Source: an uncultured Coriobacteriia bacterium
Lineage (GTDB): Bacteria; Actinomycetota; Coriobacteriia; Coriobacteriales; QAMH01
Length of the DNA stretch: 7,281 bases
Direction of reading: 5' to 3'
Assembly (NCBI GenBank): GCA_949283445.1
Contig: CASDTD010000032.1
Span: forward strand, 1 to 7,281
Below are positions 5,437 through 7,281 of the stretch, one piece after another; position 1 is the first letter of the stretch, and the number at the start of each line of letters is the position of its first letter. The position numbers and the translations under genes are program-made. The notes beneath the pieces are model-generated. The model was not told the DNA's origin, ran no database searches, and was given only the letters and a program-made list of their open reading frames with translations.

Positions 5437-6798
5437 ATGTACGCACGACATGATTCCCCCTTGGCGGGCATGACGTACTGGCAGCAGACTTTCGGGTGCC
5501 AGATGAACGAAAACGATGCCGAGCGCGTGGCGGGTATGCTCGACGCGTGCGGGGCGTTGCCGGTGAGCACGATCGAAGAGGCGGATATCGCCGTGTTTTT
5601 GACCTGCTGCGTGCGCGAACGGGCTGACATACGCCTCAAGGGGCAGGTCGCGTCTATCAAGAACATTCCGCCGGCGCATGAGGCTTCCCGCATCGTCGCG
5701 GTGGGTGGCTGCATCGGCCAGCGTGATGGTGCCGCGCTGCAAGAGGAGCTCGGCAACGTCGACGTCGTCTTCGGCACGCATAACCTCGGACATCTCGTCG
5801 ATTTGCTCGAACGGCGCGTGGAGAACGGCTGCAAAGTCGCCGAGACGATCGAGGAAAACGATGGGTTTTCCAGCGAGCTTCCCTTCAGGCGCGAAAAGCC
5901 CTGGCATGCCTGGGTCCCCATCATGACGGGTTGCGATAATTTCTGCACCTACTGCATCGTCCCGTATGTACGGGGGCGGGAGATGTCTCGAACACTCGAA
6001 AGCATCGAGCTCGAACTGGCCTCTCTCGCGCAGCAGGGTGTCAAGGAACTCACGTTGCTCGGGCAAAACGTTAACTCGTACGGGCGCGACCTGTACGGCG
6101 TGCCCCGGTTTTCGGACGTTTTGAAGCTGGCGGGTGAAAGCGGCGTGGAGCGCGTGCGTTTCGTCACCAGCCATCCGAAAGACCTTTCCCCGGAAACGAT
6201 TGAGTCCATGGCGCGCTATGACAACATCATGCCCCAGCTGCACCTGCCTTTGCAATCGGGGTCCGACCGCATCCTGAAGCTCATGAACCGCAAGTACGAC
6301 AGCGCACGCTATCTTGACCTTGTGCAGCAGCTACGTACGGCGATTCCCGATATCTCGCTGTCGACCGATATCATCGTCGGCTTCCCCGGGGAAACCGAAG
6401 AAGATTTCCAGATGACCTACGACCTGGTCGAGCAGGTGTCTTACGGGCAGGTCTTCACGTTCATCTACTCCAAACGCGCGGGCACGCCCGCTGCGGAAAT
6501 GCCCGACGACACGCCGCGCGAGGTCATCCAGAATCGCTTCGACCGCCTGGTCGAGCTCGTCCAGAAGCAGGCGCATTTCGAGAACGCCAAAGAGCTCGGC
6601 AAGACAATCGATGTTCTTGTCGAGGGCGTCTCGAAGCGTGACGCCTCTCTGCTCGCGGGCAAAAGTCCCAAAAACCAGACCGTGCATGCGCCACTTCCCG
6701 AAGGGTGCCGCATTGACGATTTGGTGGGAACCATCGTGCCCGTGACCATCGACGAGACCAAAACCTGGTATCTGAAGGGTTCTGTTGTCGATGCCTAA
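5437..6798 (+). CDS. miaB: tRNA-2-methylthio-N6-dimethylallyladenosine synthase MiaB
   Basis: A radical-SAM methylthiotransferase that converts i6A37 to ms2i6A37 in tRNAs reading UNN codons. Three parts are visible. First is an N-terminal UPF0004 domain whose auxiliary-cluster cysteines are in TFGCQMNENDAE (Cys21), LTCCVRE (Cys57) and VGGCIGQ (Cys92). Second is a radical-SAM core with GCDNFCTYCIVPYVRGRE (C-x3-C-x2-C at Cys166, Cys170, Cys173), HLPLQSGSDRILKLMNR and STDIIVGFPGETEEDF. Third is a C-terminal TRAM domain (about the last 65 residues) for tRNA binding. The length is 453 residues from ATG 5437, or 442 from ATG 5470, both normal. VPYVRGRE and GQNVNSYG favour MiaB over the related MtaB and RimO. 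One oddity is that the usual NTC around the second cysteine reads LTC here. The miaA start codon lies within its last codons. The call is secure. Confidence 0.96.
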   Translation: MYARHDSPLAGMTYWQQTFGCQMNENDAERVAGMLDACGALPVSTIEEADIAVFLTCCVRERADIRLKGQVASIKNIPPAHEASRIVAVGGCIGQRDGAALQEELGNVDVVFGTHNLGHLVDLLERRVENGCKVAETIEENDGFSSELPFRREKPWHAWVPIMTGCDNFCTYCIVPYVRGREMSRTLESIELELASLAQQGVKELTLLGQNVNSYGRDLYGVPRFSDVLKLAGESGVERVRFVTSHPKDLSPETIESMARYDNIMPQLHLPLQSGSDRILKLMNRKYDSARYLDLVQQLRTAIPDISLSTDIIVGFPGETEEDFQMTYDLVEQVSYGQVFTFIYSKRAGTPAAEMPDDTPREVIQNRFDRLVELVQKQAHFENAKELGKTIDVLVEGVSKRDASLLAGKSPKNQTVHAPLPEGCRIDDLVGTIVPVTIDETKTWYLKGSVVDA

Positions 6799-7281
6799 GC
6801 GTGTAATCTGCATCCAGGGCCCGACAGCTTCCGGAAAGTCGGAGCTCGCAGAACGCATTGCGTGTGAATTGGACGGAGAGATCGTCTCGGCCGATTCGAT
6901 GCAGGTCTATCGTGGTATGGACATCGGCACGGCGAAGGTTTCCGAACAAAACCGCAGCGTGCCATATCATTGCGTCGACCTGCTCGAGCCGGGGCAGCCC
7001 TATTCAGCTGCGTTGTTCCAGCGCGATGCCCGGCAGGCCATCGAAGACATCTGGCGGCGCGGCAAGCAGGCGGTTCTCGTCGGGGGGACGGGGCTGTACG
7101 TGCGCGCCGCGCTCGATCGCATGGATTTCGCCGCCGGCGAACAGGAGGGCAACGAAATCCGCGCTGTATACGAGAAGCTGGCTCGTGAACAGGGCACGCA
7201 GGCGGTATACGATTTGCTGACGCGGCGCGATCCGGCAAGTGCCGCGCTCATCCACCCCAACAATACGCGCCGTGTTATCCG
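6791..7281 (+). CDS. miaA: tRNA dimethylallyltransferase MiaA, 3' truncated
   Basis: Transfers the dimethylallyl group from DMAPP to N6 of A37 in tRNA, making the i6A substrate of MiaB. It is open from ATG 6791 to the window end: 163 complete codons of a family usually near 300 residues. Motifs are the P-loop GPTASGKS (10-17), the family-specific DSMQVYRGMDIGTAK (35-49), VPYHCVDLLEPGQPYSAALF (57-76), VGGTGLYVRA (97-106) and HPNNTRRVI at the window end. The start overlaps the end of miaB by 8 bases (ATGCCTAA). Its Shine-Dalgarno GAAGGG (6774-6779) lies inside miaB, 11 bases upstream, so translational coupling is likely. The missing C-terminal half would hold the rest of the tRNA-binding surface. 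The call is secure; the full length is unseen. Confidence 0.95.
   Translation, partial: MPKRVICIQGPTASGKSELAERIACELDGEIVSADSMQVYRGMDIGTAKVSEQNRSVPYHCVDLLEPGQPYSAALFQRDARQAIEDIWRRGKQAVLVGGTGLYVRAALDRMDFAAGEQEGNEIRAVYEKLAREQGTQAVYDLLTRRDPASAALIHPNNTRRVI

Overview
This is a GC-rich bacterial chromosome segment with every supportable gene on the + strand: seven protein genes, two of them cut by the window edges. I see no RNA gene, CRISPR array, insertion sequence or transfer signature. The gene set, the strong G/C bias at third codon positions, and a SpoVS protein alongside MiaB and MiaA in high-GC DNA suggest an actinobacterial anaerobe of the Coriobacteriia (Eggerthellales-like). That placement is inference from family knowledge. 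A high-GC Firmicute is the main alternative.

Layout: (1) bases 1-884 hold the 3' part of a GHKL-type ATPase with an uncharacterised C-terminal region. (2) 934-2649 is an alpha-D-phosphohexomutase of the PgcA/PGM2 kind. (3) 2773-4092 is a CNNM/DUF21-CBS-CorC membrane protein, preceded by a 123-base gap with a possible promoter. (4) A hairpin with a T-rich tail follows, then a TATAAT box and a leader to spoVS (4211-4519). (5) 19 bases later comes a PHP-domain phosphoesterase of the TrpH/YciV type (4539-5357). (6) A second strong hairpin (5392-5414) separates it from miaB (5437-6798). (7) miaA (6791 to the window end, 3' truncated) overlaps the end of miaB by 8 bases. Because it runs off the window without a stop codon, it is easy to miss.

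How the genes work together: MiaA and MiaB act one after the other on A37 of tRNAs that read UNN codons. MiaA adds the isopentenyl group and MiaB then adds the methylthio group, giving ms2i6A. The gene overlap suggests they are translated together. SpoVS (Alba-like fold, probable nucleic-acid binder) and the PHP protein (family members degrade or trim RNA, or remove phosphate from 3',5'-bisphosphonucleotides) lie just upstream. The right half of the window therefore looks like an RNA-metabolism cluster. The left half (sugar-phosphate mutase, membrane transporter-like protein, ATPase) has no obvious shared pathway.

On the search for a new system: most of the window is ordinary core genome. The best leads are the orphan GHKL ATPase with an unassigned C-terminal region, the spoVS-PHP-miaB-miaA neighbourhood in a probable non-spore-former, and the hairpin just before miaB.
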